A stretch of 64,000 bases of DNA from Rhodovulum sp. PH10. Lineage in GTDB: Bacteria > Pseudomonadota > Alphaproteobacteria > Rhizobiales > Xanthobacteraceae. How positions within the stretch are numbered: the stretch's first letter is position 1; the number at the start of each line of letters is the position of its first letter. This document shows positions 16,356-24,536 of the stretch, piece by piece. A model generated the notes under the pieces. The model saw nothing but the letters and a program-made list of their open reading frames with translations. It was not told the DNA's origin and searched no databases. Both the position numbers and the translations under genes were made by a program. The stretch lies in assembly GCF_000293785.1 (NCBI RefSeq), contig NZ_AKZI01000090.1, forward strand, positions 1 through 64,000, in the 5' to 3' direction.

Positions 16356-16970
16356 TCAGGCGGGCGGCAGGTCGGCGAGCCGGAGCGAGAGATCGTCGGC
16401 GAAATCGAGCCGCAACGGCTCGTCGGGGCCGACCGTTCGCTGCTCGGCGAAGCCGTCGATCCCCGGCCGCGCATGGACGTGGGTGACCAGCCGCTCGGCC
16501 TCGATCACCCACACCGCGCGCACGCCGGCGGCCGCGTAAATCCGGCTTTTTCGATGAAGATCGTAAGCGAGGCTCGAATCGGCGACCTCGACGGCGAGCA
16601 GCGCGGTCGCCGGCGACAGTGCGGCGAGCCCGTCGGCGCGGCGGTAGAACACGAAATCGGGCTCGACGAAGCTGTCCGGGGAGAGACGGAAGGTCGTTTC
16701 CGGGGCGATGGCGATCTCCGGCGGCAGATGGGCGGCCCAGAACATGTTCAGGCTCACCTTCAGCGTCTCGTGACGGATGCCCTTCGGTGACATCGGCACG
16801 ACCTCCCCGCCGATCAGCTCGAACCGCTCGTCCTCCGGGATCACGCCCGCCGCCACCATCGCCTCGATCTCGGCGACGCTGAAGCGTCGCCGCATCAGGC
16901 CTTCGGCGGCCTGGGTCGTCCGAAGCAGATCCGGGGGACGCAGTTCCGGGGGCCGGGGGATCTCGTTCAT
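16356..16970 (-). CDS. Uma2 family (DUF820) putative PD-(D/E)XK nuclease, 204 aa
   Basis: The family fold is visible: RRRFSVAEIEAMVAAGVIPE, ERFELIGGEVVPMSPKGIRH (family signature), TTFRLSPDSFVEPDFVFYRR with the core Asp, then LLAVEVADSSLAYDLHRKSR with the Glu and Lys of the nuclease-like motif, and VRAVWVIEAERLVTHVHARP. Uma2 proteins are abundant in cyanobacteria and some Rhizobiales, often next to mobile DNA; substrates are not established. The start at ATG 16970 (MNEIPRPPEL) is chosen because the 15 residues upstream overlap repeat-like sequence. It lies 45 bases after the MltB-type gene on the same strand. A paralogue is found at 23684-24283. Confidence 0.88.
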   Translation of the reverse strand: MNEIPRPPELRPPDLLRTTQAAEGLMRRRFSVAEIEAMVAAGVIPEDERFELIGGEVVPMSPKGIRHETLKVSLNMFWAAHLPPEIAIAPETTFRLSPDSFVEPDFVFYRRADGLAALSPATALLAVEVADSSLAYDLHRKSRIYAAAGVRAVWVIEAERLVTHVHARPGIDGFAEQRTVGPDEPLRLDFADDLSLRLADLPPA

Positions 16971-17015
16971 GCCGGGCAGGGTATCACGGAGGCGGCGCAA
17001 CCGGAACGCGGGCAT

Positions 17016-17843
17016 TCACCCGCCGAGGCGCTGGGCGAACAAGACCATGGTCTTGCGGTAGATCTCCGAGCGGTTCCACTCGCGCATCACCTGGAAATTC
17101 GCGGTGCCCTCGCCATAGGGCGCGCCGGCCTGCCAGCCGTTGGTGCGCAGCAGATTCGCGGTCGAGGCGAGCACGTCCGGCACGCTGTGGCGCAGATCGA
17201 CGTGGCCGTTGCCGTCGTAGTCGACGCCGTACTTGATGTAGGAGGACGGCAGGAACTGGGTCTGGCCGATCTCGCCGGCATAGGCGCCGACCAGGTCGCG
17301 CAGCGGCAGGTCGCCGCGCTGGACGATCATCAGCGCCGCCAACAGCTCGCCCTGAAAGAGCTCGGTGCGACGGCAGTCGTGAGCGAGCGTGGCGAGGGTG
17401 CGGACCACCGGCCGCTTGCCCATGTCGCCGGTGCCGTTGTCGCTCTCGAGCGTCCAGATCGCCATCAAAAGCTCCTTCGGCACGCCGTACTGCCGCTCGA
17501 TGCGGGACAGCAGCGCGGCGTGACGGGCCATCAGCTTGCGGGCGCGGTTGATGCGGGCCGGCACCACGCGGGTCCGGGCGTACTCCTCGAAGCTCTTGCG
17601 AAAGGTGCCGCGCTGGCGGCGGTCGAAGGCGAGCACCGCCTGGTCCTCGGAGAGCCCCGAAAAGGCCGCATCGATCACCCCGCGCGAAATCCCGGCGGCC
17701 TGCGCCTCGCGCGCCATCGCACCGAGGAAGCGGCCGAAGTCGCCGCCGCATTGCGCCGCCGAGGCGGGCGCCGCGCCGAGCGCCGGCAGCGCGAGAAAAC
17801 CGAGAAGCGCGCAGATGCGCGCCGCCACCTTCGATGCGATCAT
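17016..17843 (-). CDS. Secreted lytic murein transglycosylase, MltB (SLT_2) type, 275 aa
   Basis: A Sec signal peptide (ICALLGFLALPALGAAPASAA) is followed by an SLT_2-type catalytic domain: FGRFLGAMAREAQAAGISRG, VLAFDRRQRGTFRKSFEEYA, then YGVPKELLMAIWTLESDNG with the catalytic Glu, and AYAGEIGQTQFLPSSYIKYG, closing with DYDGNGHVDLRHSVPDVLAS. It cleaves the MurNAc-GlcNAc bond to yield 1,6-anhydro ends in the periplasm. No peptidoglycan-binding domain follows, so it is a short form. The start at ATG 17843 gives the signal peptide. One of the direct repeats flanking the neighbouring two-gene module lies only 62 bases upstream, probably within its promoter region. Confidence 0.93.
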   Translation of the reverse strand: MIASKVAARICALLGFLALPALGAAPASAAQCGGDFGRFLGAMAREAQAAGISRGVIDAAFSGLSEDQAVLAFDRRQRGTFRKSFEEYARTRVVPARINRARKLMARHAALLSRIERQYGVPKELLMAIWTLESDNGTGDMGKRPVVRTLATLAHDCRRTELFQGELLAALMIVQRGDLPLRDLVGAYAGEIGQTQFLPSSYIKYGVDYDGNGHVDLRHSVPDVLASTANLLRTNGWQAGAPYGEGTANFQVMREWNRSEIYRKTMVLFAQRLGG

Positions 17844-17904
17844 GTGGAGAATCCCCGTGTCTCGACCACGTTTCGGACGGATCGTGACGCACCATGGCAT
17901 GCGG

Positions 17905-17923
17905 GTACGGCAGGGAAAAGGCG
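17905..17923 (+). repeat. Left copy of a 19-bp perfect direct repeat
   Basis: GTACGGCAGGGAAAAGGCG occurs here and again, identically and in the same orientation, at 21338-21356. The repeats bracket the unknown-protein/TPR gene pair. No such match is expected by chance over 3.4 kb, so this looks like a duplicated target or a recombination site. Confidence 0.75.
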
Positions 17924-18086
17924 CGGCACAACCCATCGAAACCCAGTTGCCGAAACCAAGCACCGCCAACGCTGGACCAGGAAAGCACTTACCAGTCTGG
18001 ACCGCTTCGGCTACGGTATTCACGAGGCTCACGTTTCAGGCAGTCGATTTTGCTCCCTTGGCCGACCGCAACCGTTTCCGAGACCA

Positions 18087-19000
18087 ATGAGATTCGACAA
18101 CCCTTCGCTGCAGGACGGGCTCCTCGAGTGGCGTAAACTCCCGGGCACAAAGGAGCGCTCGGAAGCAGACAACCTTTGGTTCGAGGACCGTGTGAGCACG
18201 AAACGACGTCTCGCATTCGAACAGGAGGCACACGAAGCGTCCAATCAGAGCGAACTGCGAAGGGCCCAAGCCGACTATTGGAGCGAATTCGTCCGCGTCG
18301 ACGAAGGTGTCCCGCACACGTTCGCCGCACAACTCGAGCCGGCGGACCTCGGGCCGATCGACGAAACACAGAAGATCGTGCGCCTCGAATCTTTGACGCG
18401 CCCACTGAACGATCACGGAATCTCGTTCGGCGACCTCTTGCGAGCTCACGCAAAAGGCGAGCACGGGGTGATCGACGCATTTCTGGCCGTCTGGAACACC
18501 GCCGGTGTGCGTGACGGGCGGCCGGCGTTCGGCGCCTTCGAGGACGAGGTGATCGACGATTTGAAATCCGACGAATGGCCTCGGCGGCTCCGTGACCGGC
18601 TCGGCCTCGCCCACTACGATTGCCGGTACGGCCCCATTCCCGTCGCCCTTATGGAGTACACGGTGGCCGAGGTGAGAGCCGCCGCTGCCAAGGCTTCCGT
18701 GGCCTGCGCCTTCACGGCCCCACGGTTCTCGACAGCGGCCCGTGGCCGTATTTCTTCCCAGCACCACCGGAGCTTTCCTGCGGGCGCACGATGGCCCTCT
18801 ACGAGGTTCAGGACGACAAGGAACTGTTAGCGGAAGTCCTTCATTTTCGGATAGACTACGCACGTCGTCACCTCGCGAAGCTCGGCGAGATCCGCGAACC
18901 TCCTCGGGCATACGACCTCCGGAGCCTTCGCAACCGTCACCTGCTCGCCTTGCACATCGCCGCAGGACGGGACGATTTCGGAGAAGACATTCCGGAATGA
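18087..19000 (+). pseudogene. Unrecognised protein of about 304 aa, split by an apparent 1-base frameshift
   Basis: The first frame runs from ATG 18087 (MRFDNPSLQDGLLEWRKLPG) through KASVACAFTAP at about 18720. The sense then continues in the -1 frame as TVLDSGPWPYFFPAPPELSC...GRDDFGEDIPE to the TGA at 18998-19000. Restoring one C in the CCCC run at 18718-18721 fuses the two into one smooth protein, so a base has been lost, or is missing from the sequence. Without it the first frame ends at 18830. The protein is charged, with no signal peptide, membrane helix or motif I recognise. Its stop overlaps the ATG of the TPR gene (ATGA at 18997-19000), so the pair is translationally coupled. Base composition is visibly less GC-rich than in flanking genes. 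Confidence 0.7.
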
Positions 19001-21186
19001 GCGCCCTGAGGAAGGACATGCCCCCCGATCGCCATCCCTGGCTGGTGCGGTTCGAGCACGCGCCGGAGGAGGCCCTCGGCGACCTGCTCGCGGGCTATGC
19101 CGACATCCATCCCTACGAGCGGGCGGATGCGCCCGACGCCGCGCGCATGCTGTTCGGCCCGCTCGATCCGGACAATCCGGCGCGGAGCCTCTTGGGGCCA
19201 GCACTCCTGTCGTGGCTGGAGAAGCGGCGGAAGGACCCGCTGCCGGCCGCGCGCCCCAAGCTGCAGCGCCGGATCCGGGAGATCGACGAGGCTTTCGAGA
19301 TCGTCGCGCTGCTGGAGGTGGCCGACGCGGCGATCGCGCTGCGCCGGCGCCTCCATGTCTGGACCGATTGGACCGCGCGGCTCGTGCTGTCGCCGGCGCG
19401 GGACGGTCGCGCCGCGTTGTGGCGCACGCTGGCCCTGACCCAGCCTCTGGTCGCCGCGCACGCGCCGGATCTCGACGCCGACGGTCTCGCACCGCTGTGG
19501 CAGCAGATCTGCCGCGAGGCCGGTGCCCGCGTGCCGCAGCACTATCTGTCGATCGGCCTGCTCGGCCTGCGGCGGCTGCCGAGGGGCAACGCGGGCTCGG
19601 AGCTGCCATGGGTGGCCGGGCTCGCCCAGTGGGCGCTCGCCCGGAATCCGTCCGACGCCGAGTTCGAGGCCGAGTGGCTCGGGCTCAAGCCGCTCTATCC
19701 GCGCGCGCCGGAGCGGTGGCGGAAGCTCGTCTCGACCCTGCTGTCGACCCGCGAGTTCCGGGACCACGAGATCGAGCCGCCGGGCTGGTGGCGAGTCGAT
19801 CCGGACTTCAAGTCGCTGGTGCAGAAGCGTTATGTCGCCTCGGGAGTTCCGCTGCGCTCTCCGATGCCGGAGGACTGCAGCCGCGTCATCGACCGGCTCG
19901 ACGAGCCGTTCGAAAAAATCGAGCCGCTGATCGACGACCTGTTCCGGCGGCACCGCCACTATCTCCATGCGACCGGCCATTCCCACTATTTCGTGCGGGC
20001 CGTTCACATGCTCGGCAGCGAGCTGATCGGGCGGGGCGAGGACGCCCGCGATGCGCGCGCCGAGAAGGCGCAGGCTTTGGCCCGCGAAGGGCTCACATGG
20101 GAGCCTTACAACCGTCACCTGTGGGCACTGTGGCGCGACGCGCTGGTGGCCGGCGGCACGCCCGAGGCCGCCGAGCTGATCGGATGGGAGATGATCCGAA
20201 GGGACCCAGGGAATATGAATGCTCGGAACCAGCTCGCAACGCTGCTCGTCAACGAGCTCGGCCGGCTCGACGACGCCGAGGCGCTGCTCGGGGACACGAT
20301 CGAGACGTTCCCCGACGACGACGTCGCGCGAAACGAGCTGGCCGAGCTGCTGATCTTCGAGGATCGCATCGACGAGGCCACGACGATCGTCGACACGGCG
20401 TTCGACGACGGGATCATAAGTGAAGCTACATTTTCCCTGCGGGCACGGCTGCTGTCGCATGCGGGACGACACGACGATGCGTTGCGCGTCCTCGAAGAGG
20501 GGCTCGCGCTGGATCCGATGTCGTCCTCGCTCGAACGACAAAAGCTGAGCTTAATCAAGGGCGCATCGATATCACTAAAAAGCGGAGCGTTCCGAACGCT
20601 TGCGCCTCGTGGATCGGAACGCTCCCTGCCCGCCCCGACGTTCGACCCGGAGCTTACCGGCGTAATGCGGCTCGGATCCGTTCGACGGCTGCGCTTCAGC
20701 TTGGAGGTGGCATCCGCGCAACAGCCAGCGAGCGCACTGGATGAGCTTCGTCAAATCCTCAGTGAAGACCCGACCTTCGCCTATGCCGAGCTGCTGGCGG
20801 CGCGCCATCGCCTCTGGGAGGCCGACGCGAGCACGCTGCCTCCGTTCGCCGCCGCCTTCGAGGCCGCGCTCGCAGCCGAAGACCGTGTCACGCTCGAGGC
20901 GCTCGCGACGAGGCAGCCGAAGCTCGAAGCGCTGATGCTGGTCGCCAAGGCTCTGATCGGAGACGCTGCGGCGGCGGAGGAGGTCGCACAATGGCTCCGC
21001 CGGTCGGAGCCGGCGCTCGAAGAGCCGGCCATCGCCGGTCTTCGAAACGCCCTCGGCTCGGTATTGCGCCTGATCGACGGCGGTCATTCCCCGCAGGATG
21101 CATTCTCCGAGATGCGAGAGCGCGCACTTCGCGCGGTGCGCGATGCCAACGAGGCAGCCCTCGGGGACATGTTTCTCGCCGCATGA
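18997..21186 (+). CDS. Large helical-repeat (TPR-like) protein, 729 aa, unknown function
   Basis: Starts at the ATG inside ATGA at 18997 (MSALRKDMPPDRHPWLVRFE). It has no signal peptide. The first 360 residues are a helical region of no known family (DEAFEIVALLEVADAAIALR, WTDWTARLVLSPARDGRAAL, FDEPFEKIEPLIDDLFRRHR-like segments). Residues 370-530 show TPR-type repeats (LTWEPYNRHLWALWRDALVA, NARNQLATLLVNELGRLDDA, VARNELAELLIFEDRIDEAT, SHAGRHDDALRVLEEGLALD). A Ser/Leu linker and further helical repeats end the protein. TPRs suggest a scaffold for protein partners, most obviously the upstream 304-aa protein. The stretch near 20550-20640 is distinctly AT-richer. The pair is flanked by 19-bp direct repeats. 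Confidence 0.85.
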   Translation: MSALRKDMPPDRHPWLVRFEHAPEEALGDLLAGYADIHPYERADAPDAARMLFGPLDPDNPARSLLGPALLSWLEKRRKDPLPAARPKLQRRIREIDEAFEIVALLEVADAAIALRRRLHVWTDWTARLVLSPARDGRAALWRTLALTQPLVAAHAPDLDADGLAPLWQQICREAGARVPQHYLSIGLLGLRRLPRGNAGSELPWVAGLAQWALARNPSDAEFEAEWLGLKPLYPRAPERWRKLVSTLLSTREFRDHEIEPPGWWRVDPDFKSLVQKRYVASGVPLRSPMPEDCSRVIDRLDEPFEKIEPLIDDLFRRHRHYLHATGHSHYFVRAVHMLGSELIGRGEDARDARAEKAQALAREGLTWEPYNRHLWALWRDALVAGGTPEAAELIGWEMIRRDPGNMNARNQLATLLVNELGRLDDAEALLGDTIETFPDDDVARNELAELLIFEDRIDEATTIVDTAFDDGIISEATFSLRARLLSHAGRHDDALRVLEEGLALDPMSSSLERQKLSLIKGASISLKSGAFRTLAPRGSERSLPAPTFDPELTGVMRLGSVRRLRFSLEVASAQQPASALDELRQILSEDPTFAYAELLAARHRLWEADASTLPPFAAAFEAALAAEDRVTLEALATRQPKLEALMLVAKALIGDAAAAEEVAQWLRRSEPALEEPAIAGLRNALGSVLRLIDGGHSPQDAFSEMRERALRAVRDANEAALGDMFLAA

Positions 21187-21576
21187 TTCGGTAGGAAGTG
21201 CTTTCGGCCCTCTTCTTCGTTCGCTCGATCATTTTCTATCTGCTCGATGCTCGGCTTTTCCGGCCTATTCGATCGGCCGAGCGCTCCTGAGCTTCGTCTC
21301 GTCGAGTGGCGCTCTCGACTTGCTCTGCCCAAACGGCGTACGGCAGGGAAAAGGCGGCGGCCGTCGCATCGAGCCTCCGCAATACGGCATGGCCGCCCGG
21401 CGCCCGGCGGGACGCAGGAGAGCCGAGCGTTGCGTGACGGCGCCCGCACCGCATGCCAAAATCACATGACATACCGATCGACCTGCTTGTGTGTGCATTC
21501 CCTGCCTGCCCGCTCGTCGCTCCTTCCAGACCCCGGCAGACGCCACCCTGCACATGACGCCCTGGAGGCGATGCCG
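21187..21576. other. Gene-free spacer with the right end of the direct-repeat module
   Basis: This 390-base stretch follows the TPR gene. Its first 150 bases are AT-richer than the surroundings; the right 19-bp repeat lies at 21338-21356, after which normal GC-rich sequence leads to the oxidoreductase gene. No further credible gene, hairpin with T-run or tRNA was seen. A GGAGG ribosome site closes the stretch at 21564-21568. Confidence 0.5.
21338..21356 (+). repeat. Right copy of the 19-bp perfect direct repeat
   Basis: GTACGGCAGGGAAAAGGCG, identical to 17905-17923. Bases flanking the two copies differ, so the identity is limited to these 19 bases. Loss of one repeat plus the DNA between would restore a short spacer between the mltB-type gene and the oxidoreductase. 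Confidence 0.75.
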
Positions 21577-23667
21577 ATGAGCGTGGAAGAGGCGCCTTGC
21601 GCCTGCGTGGTCGTTGCGATGCGGACGGCTCTGCGTCGCCGGTGGCGGGCCGCGGAGAATGCGGGTCGCCCGCTTCGCCGCACGCTCGCGCAAGCGACCC
21701 GGCTGATCACCCAGATCACCAACGGACGCGGATCGCAAAAGACGCTGGACGGGCTCGAGCGGCTGTGCCCCGAGCTCGCGCTGCTCGACGCGGAGGCGGC
21801 CGACGCGCTGTCCGGCTCGCTCGCCCGGGCGCACGACGAGTGGCTGTGCCATGCGGTCGACGGCACCTGCTCGGCGGGCGTCTGCTTCCTGCCGAACGTC
21901 GCGCCCTGCCGCGCCGCCTGCCCGGCCGACATCGACATTCCGGGCTTTCTCGCCCATATCGGCGCCGGCGATTATGGCGAGGCCCTGCGGCTGATCGGCG
22001 AGGACAACCCGCTGCCGCACTCGTGCGGCCTGGTCTGCCCCGCGCCGTGCGAAAGCGCATGCGTGCGCGGCGCGACCGGCTCCGCGCTGTTCATCCGCCC
22101 GCTCAAGGCGGTGGTCGCCGAGCAGTGCTGCACCGTGCCCTCCCCCCGTCGCTCGCCGTCCGGCAAGCGGGTCGCGGTGGTGGGCTCGGGCCCCTCCGGC
22201 CTGACGATCGCCTATTATCTCGCGATGCGCGGCCACCGGGTCGAGGTGTTCGAGGCCCGCGAAAAGGCCGGCGGGATGATGCGCTACGGCATCCCGTCCT
22301 ACCGGCTGCCGGCGCACGTGCTGGACGCCGAGATCGCCCACATCACGCGCGCCGGCGTGACGATCCACACGGGGGCGGAGATCCGCTCGCTCGGGGCGTT
22401 GCGCGAAAAAGGCTTCGAGGCGACCTATCTCGCGCTCGGCCTGCAGCTCTCCAGGCGGGCCGGCATTCTCGGCGAGGAGCTGCCGTTCGTGCACGGCGCG
22501 CTCGACTTTCTGGCGAGCGTCGCGGCCGGCAAGAACCCGCGGGTCGGCCCGCGCGTGGTGGTGATCGGCGGCGGCAACTCGGCGGTCGACGCGGCGATGA
22601 CCGCGCTGCGCCAGGGCGCCCGCCACGTCTCGATGGTCTATCGCGGCCGCCGCAAGGAGATGCGGGCGAGCCCGCACGAGATCGCGCTCGCGGTCGCCGA
22701 GGGCGTCGAGATCCTCGAACTGTGGACGCCCGACCGGGTGCTGCCCGACAACCGCGTTATCTTCACCCGCTCGCCCAAGGCGACCGAGGCCGAGCGCCGA
22801 GGCGGCGAGGCCTTGACGCTGAAGGTCGACCACGTGCTCGCCGCGGTCGGCCAGCAGGCGGCGCTCGACTGCCTCGCCGGCAGCCGGGTGGAGGTGAAGG
22901 GCGGCTTCATCGTCGCCGACCCGGTGACCGGCGCGACCGCCGAGCCCGGCGTCTATGCCGGCGGCGACATCGCCCACGGCGCATCGACCGTGGTGGCGGC
23001 GGTGCAGGCCGGCAAGGCCGCCGCCGACGCGATCCACGAATATCTCACCGGCGAGACCGCGGCGCCGCAGGCCGAGGCCGTGCCGGCGCCGCTGGTCGAG
23101 GTCGACGCGATCCAGCGCAGCGTGCGGCTGCGGCCGACCATGCCGGAGCGCAACGCCCGCGAGCGGACCGCCGGCTATCACACGATCGAGCTCGGCCTCG
23201 GCGAGGCCGACGCCAAGCGCGAGGCGAGCCGCTGCCTGCGCTGCGACGTGTGCATCGGCTGCGGCCTGTGCGAGCTGGTGTGCAGCGAGGTCGGCGCCGA
23301 GGCGCTGCGGATGGACGAGGCGGCCGGCGGCCGCATGGTGTTCACCGACTTCACCCGGCCGGCGACGAGCTGCATCGGCTGCGGCGCCTGCGCCGCGGTG
23401 TGCCCGACCGGCGCCATCAAGGTGGAGAGCGACACCTCGACCCGCACGACCAGCATCACCGGCACGGTGGTGTGCCGCCAGCCGATGCTGACCTGCGAAT
23501 CGTGCGGCGAGTACTACGTCACCGCGGCGCAGTTCGACCGGGTGCGCGACACCCTGCCGAACGGCGAAAACATGCGGCACCTGTGCCCCGACTGCAGCCG
23601 TCGCGAGCACGTCGCCGCGCTCCAGCGCGCCGACGAGGGCCGGCTGCTGGCACTGATGGGGCGGTGA
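21577..23667 (+). CDS. GltD-like FAD/NAD(P)H Fe-S oxidoreductase with C-terminal ferredoxin and zinc-ribbon-like ends, 696 aa
   Basis: Residues 1-100 are a helical extension. Residues 107-185 form the GltD-type [4Fe-4S] domain (CFLPNVAPCRAACPADIDIP, CGLVCPAPCESACVRG). The FAD motif is RVAVVGSGPSGLTIAYYLA (203-208 GSGPSG), and the NAD(P)H motif is VVVIGGGNSAVDAAMTALR (331-336). Two 4Fe-4S clusters follow (CLRCDVCIGCGLCELVC, CIGCGACAAVCPTGAIK), then CESCGEYY...CPDCSRRE, a CxxC-x26-CxxC arrangement like a zinc ribbon. It probably passes electrons between NAD(P)H and ferredoxin or a partner enzyme. No GltB large subunit is present, so it is not glutamate synthase. KorC-like NADPH:ferredoxin reductase is one alternative. 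ATG 21577 is chosen for its 8-base spacing from GGAGG. Confidence 0.85.
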   Translation: MSVEEAPCACVVVAMRTALRRRWRAAENAGRPLRRTLAQATRLITQITNGRGSQKTLDGLERLCPELALLDAEAADALSGSLARAHDEWLCHAVDGTCSAGVCFLPNVAPCRAACPADIDIPGFLAHIGAGDYGEALRLIGEDNPLPHSCGLVCPAPCESACVRGATGSALFIRPLKAVVAEQCCTVPSPRRSPSGKRVAVVGSGPSGLTIAYYLAMRGHRVEVFEAREKAGGMMRYGIPSYRLPAHVLDAEIAHITRAGVTIHTGAEIRSLGALREKGFEATYLALGLQLSRRAGILGEELPFVHGALDFLASVAAGKNPRVGPRVVVIGGGNSAVDAAMTALRQGARHVSMVYRGRRKEMRASPHEIALAVAEGVEILELWTPDRVLPDNRVIFTRSPKATEAERRGGEALTLKVDHVLAAVGQQAALDCLAGSRVEVKGGFIVADPVTGATAEPGVYAGGDIAHGASTVVAAVQAGKAAADAIHEYLTGETAAPQAEAVPAPLVEVDAIQRSVRLRPTMPERNARERTAGYHTIELGLGEADAKREASRCLRCDVCIGCGLCELVCSEVGAEALRMDEAAGGRMVFTDFTRPATSCIGCGACAAVCPTGAIKVESDTSTRTTSITGTVVCRQPMLTCESCGEYYVTAAQFDRVRDTLPNGENMRHLCPDCSRREHVAALQRADEGRLLALMGR

Positions 23668-23683
23668 GGAGAGGCAGGCGCCG

Positions 23684-24283
23684 TCAGCGCAGATCGAGCT
23701 CGGCGAGGCGGACTTCGAGCGAGGCGGCGACGAGCGGCACGAGCCGTTCGTCGGACGCTCGTTCGACGATCGAGCGATACCCCTCCGGCGTCGGCTCGCG
23801 ATGGACGTGGGCGACCAGCCGCACGGCGTCGATCACCCACAACTCGGCGATGCCGAAGCCGGCATAGAGCGACGCCTTCAGGCCGAGATCGTAGCCGAGG
23901 CTCGAATCGGCGATCTCCACCACCAGCCTCGCCGTGCCGGCCGACAAACCCTTGATTCCGCTCGCCCTGGGATAAAAGACGAAATCCGGCTCGAGATAGG
24001 TGTCCGCGGTGAGCCGGAAGGTCGTCTCCGTGACCAGCATCAGGTCGTCCGGCAGCCGCCGCGCCCAGTGAACATTCAAGGCCGCCTTCAGCATCTCGTG
24101 CCGGTTGCCCTTGGACGCCATCGGCACGACCTCCCCACCGATCAGCTCGATGCGCTCGTCCTCGGCGATGATCCCCTTGGCCGTCATCTCCTCGATCTCG
24201 GCCACGGTGAAGCGCCGCCGCAGCAACCCCTCGGCGGCGGTGGTGGTGAGCGGCAGCCCGGGCGGACGAAAAGTTCCGTTCAT
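23684..24283 (-). CDS. Uma2 family (DUF820) putative nuclease, second copy, 199 aa
   Basis: The same architecture as the gene at 16356-16970: RRRFTVAEIEEMTAKGIIAE, ERIELIGGEVVPMASKGNRH, TTFRLTADTYLEPDFVFYPR, RLVVEIADSSLGYDLGLKAS, IAELWVIDAVRLVAHVHREP. The two proteins are clearly paralogous, with many identical blocks. The conserved Asp (EPDFVFY), Glu (VVEIADSS) and Lys (GLKAS) are present, so the nuclease-like site looks intact. The start at ATG 24283 (MNGTFRPPGL) matches the paralogue's N terminus. It is convergent with the oxidoreductase gene, 16 bases away, and opens a run of small accessory modules separated by palindromic repeats. Confidence 0.88.
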   Translation of the reverse strand: MNGTFRPPGLPLTTTAAEGLLRRRFTVAEIEEMTAKGIIAEDERIELIGGEVVPMASKGNRHEMLKAALNVHWARRLPDDLMLVTETTFRLTADTYLEPDFVFYPRASGIKGLSAGTARLVVEIADSSLGYDLGLKASLYAGFGIAELWVIDAVRLVAHVHREPTPEGYRSIVERASDERLVPLVAASLEVRLAELDLR

Positions 24284-24330
24284 GCGAGCCAGGGTAGCAC
24301 GGCGGGCGGTGGGGAAGGAACCGGCCTCGA

Positions 24331-24390
24331 TCTGCACGACCTCCGAGGCGAACCGACCTCCGGATGATCGGCGGGCGAGAGGTCGAGCGC
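24331..24390 (-). pseudogene. Relic of a DUF1902 gene 3' end
   Basis: The words ATCTGCACGAC (24331-24341) and GGGCGAGAGGTCGAGCGC (24373-24390) recur at 24775-24785 and 24806-24823, at the 3' end of the intact DUF1902 gene. Here the match stops and joins directly to the GTAGGGTGGGC element, as though about 140 bases of the gene body had been deleted. It is an old duplication remnant. Confidence 0.5.
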
Positions 24391-24398
24391 GCTGTCCC

Positions 24399-24496
24399 GT
24401 AGGGTGGGCAGCGCGAAGCGCACCCACCGGCAGTCCGTCGCCCACCGACGCGCGCACCGCGTGGGCACGGCGCTTTCGCGCTTCTGCCCACCCTAC
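24399..24496. repeat. GTAGGGTGGGC inverted-repeat element, copy 1
   Basis: The left arm GTAGGGTGGGCA(GC)GCGAAGCGC and right arm GCGCTTTCGCG...TGCCCACCCTAC are inverted copies around a GC-rich centre (98 bp). Copy 2 is at 24979-25075, and a shorter relative is at 30365-30390. It is a non-coding, MITE- or REP-like element. Confidence 0.75.
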
Positions 24497-24536
24497 TTCG
24501 ACCTGTCACCGAAATCCCGGCGGTCGCGAGTGTCGC

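Noticed and set aside
20584-20625. GGAGCGTTCCG / CGGAACGCTCC inverted repeat inside the TPR gene
   Set aside because: It lies within a continuous reading frame with no sign of insertion; it could be a chance codon pattern or mRNA hairpin.
21577-23667. Glutamate synthase small subunit (GltD) as the function of the FAD oxidoreductase
   Set aside because: No GltB gene is adjacent and the extra Fe-S and ribbon parts are not in GltD, so only the fold is assigned.
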